Below, piece by piece: positions 5,756 to 7,405 of a stretch of DNA of 7,405 nt. Position numbers and translations under genes: made by a program. Positions within the stretch are counted from its first letter, which is position 1, and every line of letters starts with the position of its first letter. The stretch is taken from contig CALFZO010000190.1 in assembly GCA_937952305.1 (NCBI GenBank), positions 1-7,405 on the forward strand, given 5' to 3'. A model generated the notes under the pieces. The model ran no database searches, was not told the DNA's origin, and was given only the letters and a program-made list of their open reading frames with translations. The stretch is from an uncultured Anaerolineales bacterium. Lineage in GTDB: Bacteria; Chloroflexota; Anaerolineae; Anaerolineales; UBA6663.

Positions 5756-6818
5756 ACTGCCCACCCCGGCTTCCGCGGCGGAGCCCATCCTGGACATCCG
5801 CAACCTGTACGTGGAATACCTGACCCCGCGCGGCCCGGTCCAGGCCGTGGACGGCGTCTCCTTCTCCATCGGCCGCGGCGAGGTCTTCGGCCTGGCCGGC
5901 GAATCCGGCTGCGGCAAGTCCACCATCGCCCACACCCTCCTGCGCGTCCTGCGCCCGCCGGCCGTCGTCACCGGCGGCCAGATCCTGTACAAGGGCGTGG
6001 ATGTGCTCGAGATGGGCGAAGAGGACCTGCGGACTTACCGCGGCAACTATGCGGTGGGGGGCGAGGGTCAGGCCACGCAATACACGCTCGAGTCGTTCCG
6101 CTGGGCCGAGGTGGCCATGGTGTTCCAGAGCGCCATGAACTCGCTCAACCCGGTGGTGCGCATCTCCGACCAGATCACGGACGTGGTGATGAAGCACCAG
6201 AAGCTCAACCGGGCGCAGGCCCGCGAGCGGGCCGCTGAGCTGATGGCCGTCGTCAACATCGAAAAGAAGCGCCTGGACGCCTACCCGCACGAACTTTCGG
6301 GCGGCATGCGCCAGCGCGCCGTAATCGCCATCGCCCTGGCGCTCCGGCCGTCCTTGCTGATCATGGATGAGCCCACCACGGCCCTGGACGTGGTGGTGCA
6401 GAAGGACATCCTGCAGCAGATTGAGCAGCTTCAGGCCCAACTCGGTTTTGCGATCCTGTTCATCACCCACGACCTGTCGCTGATGGTGGAGTTCTCCAAC
6501 CGGATCGGCATCATGTACGCGGGCAACCTCGTGGAGATGGCCTCCGCCCGGGAGATCTTCAACAACCCGCTCCACCCCTACACGCAGGGGCTGCTGACGT
6601 CGTTCCCGTCGATCACGGGCGAGCGCAAGCGGCTCACCGGCATTCCGGGCTCGCCGCCGAACCTGATCACGCCGCCGGCGGGCTGCCGCTTCCACCCGCG
6701 CTGCACGCGCTGCCAGCCGGTGGAGACCCAGGTGGCGCCCGAGTGGCAGGAAGTGCTCCCCGAGCACTGGGTGGCCGCCCACGCCGGCATGCCCTTGCCG
6801 GACCGCACCGCGCGCTGA
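5745..6818 (+). CDS. ABC importer ATPase, DppD/OppD type
   Basis: This encodes a 357-aa cytoplasmic ATPase that powers the importer together with the next gene product. All catalytic motifs are intact: Walker A GESGCGKST (52-60), Q-loop MVFQSAMNSLNP (Q128), signature LSGGMRQR (184-191), Walker B LLIMDEP (204-210) with E209, and H-loop THD (H242). The C-terminal Opp/Dpp extension is present, with HPYTQGLL near 277 and GCRFHPRC (313-320). Two features differ from typical family members: about 20 extra residues between Y98-R99 and R119-W120, just before the Q-loop, and a compressed cysteine cluster (C314, C320, C323) without a fourth cysteine in the later HWVAAH segment. The GTG start overlaps the permease gene by 11 bp and is served by GGTGAT 5 nt upstream. 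Nothing suggests loss of function. Confidence 0.95.
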   Translation: MNTKLPTPASAAEPILDIRNLYVEYLTPRGPVQAVDGVSFSIGRGEVFGLAGESGCGKSTIAHTLLRVLRPPAVVTGGQILYKGVDVLEMGEEDLRTYRGNYAVGGEGQATQYTLESFRWAEVAMVFQSAMNSLNPVVRISDQITDVVMKHQKLNRAQARERAAELMAVVNIEKKRLDAYPHELSGGMRQRAVIAIALALRPSLLIMDEPTTALDVVVQKDILQQIEQLQAQLGFAILFITHDLSLMVEFSNRIGIMYAGNLVEMASAREIFNNPLHPYTQGLLTSFPSITGERKRLTGIPGSPPNLITPPAGCRFHPRCTRCQPVETQVAPEWQEVLPEHWVAAHAGMPLPDRTAR

Positions 6819-6825
6819 GGGAGGG
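6819..6825 (+). promoter_or_regulatory. Ribosome binding site choosing the second ATPase start
   Basis: GGGAGGG begins directly after the previous stop codon. It touches ATG 6826 but lies 6 nt before the in-frame ATG 6832, so 6832 is the better start. Confidence 0.65.
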
Positions 6826-6831
6826 ATGACC

Positions 6832-7405
6832 ATGACCCAGGCCCCGAACGCCCCCGCCGCCCAGCCGGCCAGCCCGCCGATGCTGGAGGTCCGCCGCCTC
6901 GTCAAGCACTTCCCGGTCGGCGGCCTGCTCCGGCCCCGGCACGTGCATGCCCTCAACGACGTCTCATTCACGGTCCAGCGCGGCCAGGTGGTGGCGCTGG
7001 TGGGGGAATCCGGGAGCGGCAAGTCCACCACCGCGCGTCTGATCATCCGCCTGGTGCGGCCCACCTCCGGTGAAATCCGGCTGGACGGCGTGGACGTGCT
7101 CAAGAGCGAGCCGCGCAAGGCTTCGCTGGATTACCGGCGGCGGGTGCAGATGATCTTCCAGGACCCGTTCAGCTCGCTCAGCCCCAACCACTCCATCGGC
7201 TATCAGCTGGAGCGGCCGCTCATCATCCACCAGCGCGCGCAGGGCAAGGCGATCCGTGAGAAGGTCCACGAGCTGCTGGCCACGGCCGGCCTGAACCCGC
7301 CCGAGGAGATGGCGGACAAATTCCCCTTCGAGCTCTCGGGCGGCCAGCGCCAACGCGTGGCCATCGCGCGCGCGCTGGCCGTGGAGCCGGAGGTCATCCT
7401 GGCGG
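6832..7405 (+). CDS. ABC importer ATPase, DppF/OppF type, 3' end outside the window
   Basis: The first 191 codons of the second ATPase are present and the frame is still open at the window edge. A Pro/Ala-rich N-terminal stretch (about 4-16) precedes the nucleotide-binding domain. Walker A GESGSGKST (58-66), Q-loop MIFQDPFSSLSP (Q110) and signature LSGGQRQR (168-175) are intact; the window ends within the strand leading into Walker B, just before the expected DEP. The region before Walker A (KHFPVGGLL...VHALNDVSF) matches DppF/OppF subunits, which keep a longer loop there than DppD/OppD. Unlike the first ATPase, there is no insertion before the Q-loop. It follows the first ATPase gene by 13 bp and should form a heterodimer with its product. 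The missing part should hold Walker B, the H-loop and the C-terminal Opp/Dpp extension. Confidence 0.93.
   Translation, partial: MTQAPNAPAAQPASPPMLEVRRLVKHFPVGGLLRPRHVHALNDVSFTVQRGQVVALVGESGSGKSTTARLIIRLVRPTSGEIRLDGVDVLKSEPRKASLDYRRRVQMIFQDPFSSLSPNHSIGYQLERPLIIHQRAQGKAIREKVHELLATAGLNPPEEMADKFPFELSGGQRQRVAIARALAVEPEVILA

Noticed and set aside
3739..7118. Long minus-strand frames opposite the permease and ATPase genes (3739-5130 and 5652-7118)
   Set aside because: Same GC-shadow effect; compositions are abnormal and no domain is recognisable, whereas the plus-strand genes are unambiguous ABC subunits.
1..7405. CRISPR array, tRNA or rRNA gene, insertion sequence, attachment site
   Set aside because: I saw no spaced direct repeats, tRNA-like cloverleaf, transposase-like coding sequence or terminal inverted repeats. 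Composition is uniform across the genes, with no sign of recent transfer.

Overview
The window looks like chromosomal DNA from a high-GC, didermless-type bacterium, most likely a member of the Chloroflexota (Anaerolineae-like). The main clue is the lipoprotein at 1902-3641, whose Thr/Gln/Ala/Pro-rich linker after the lipobox cysteine is typical of Chloroflexota solute-binding lipoproteins. The strong GC bias at third codon positions fits as well. The taxon is an inference; there is no rRNA or marker gene to settle it.

Layout, all genes on the plus strand. Positions 1-227 are non-coding as far as I can tell. They end in a promoter covered by two copies of a LacI-type palindromic operator, followed by a LacI-family repressor gene (228-1265) and a good intrinsic terminator (1284-1310). 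A second, unrelated palindrome (1322-1352) comes next, then a small cupin gene that strongly resembles KdgF (1382-1768). From 1902 to the end of the window runs a five-component ABC importer of the Opp/Dpp type: a family 5 solute-binding lipoprotein, two permeases and two ATPases. The last ATPase gene is cut by the window edge. Two very stable GC hairpins lie between the binding-protein gene and the first permease gene. The four downstream genes are packed with gaps of 16 and 13 bp and one 11-bp overlap.

How the parts may work together: Opp/Dpp-type importers are usually annotated as peptide transporters, but many family 5 binding proteins in thermophiles and Chloroflexota bind oligosaccharides. 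Here the importer sits next to a LacI-family (normally sugar-responsive) regulator and a KdgF-like cupin (ketonisation/ring opening of unsaturated uronates from pectin or alginate). The best reading is therefore uptake of uronate-containing or other plant/algal oligosaccharides rather than peptides. That is an inference from context.

I do not see a clearly novel system. The points most worth a second look are the sugar-acid reading of the importer, the twin operators and their absence from the transport genes, the two intercistronic hairpins, and two local oddities in the first ATPase (an insertion before the Q-loop and a degenerate C-terminal cysteine cluster).
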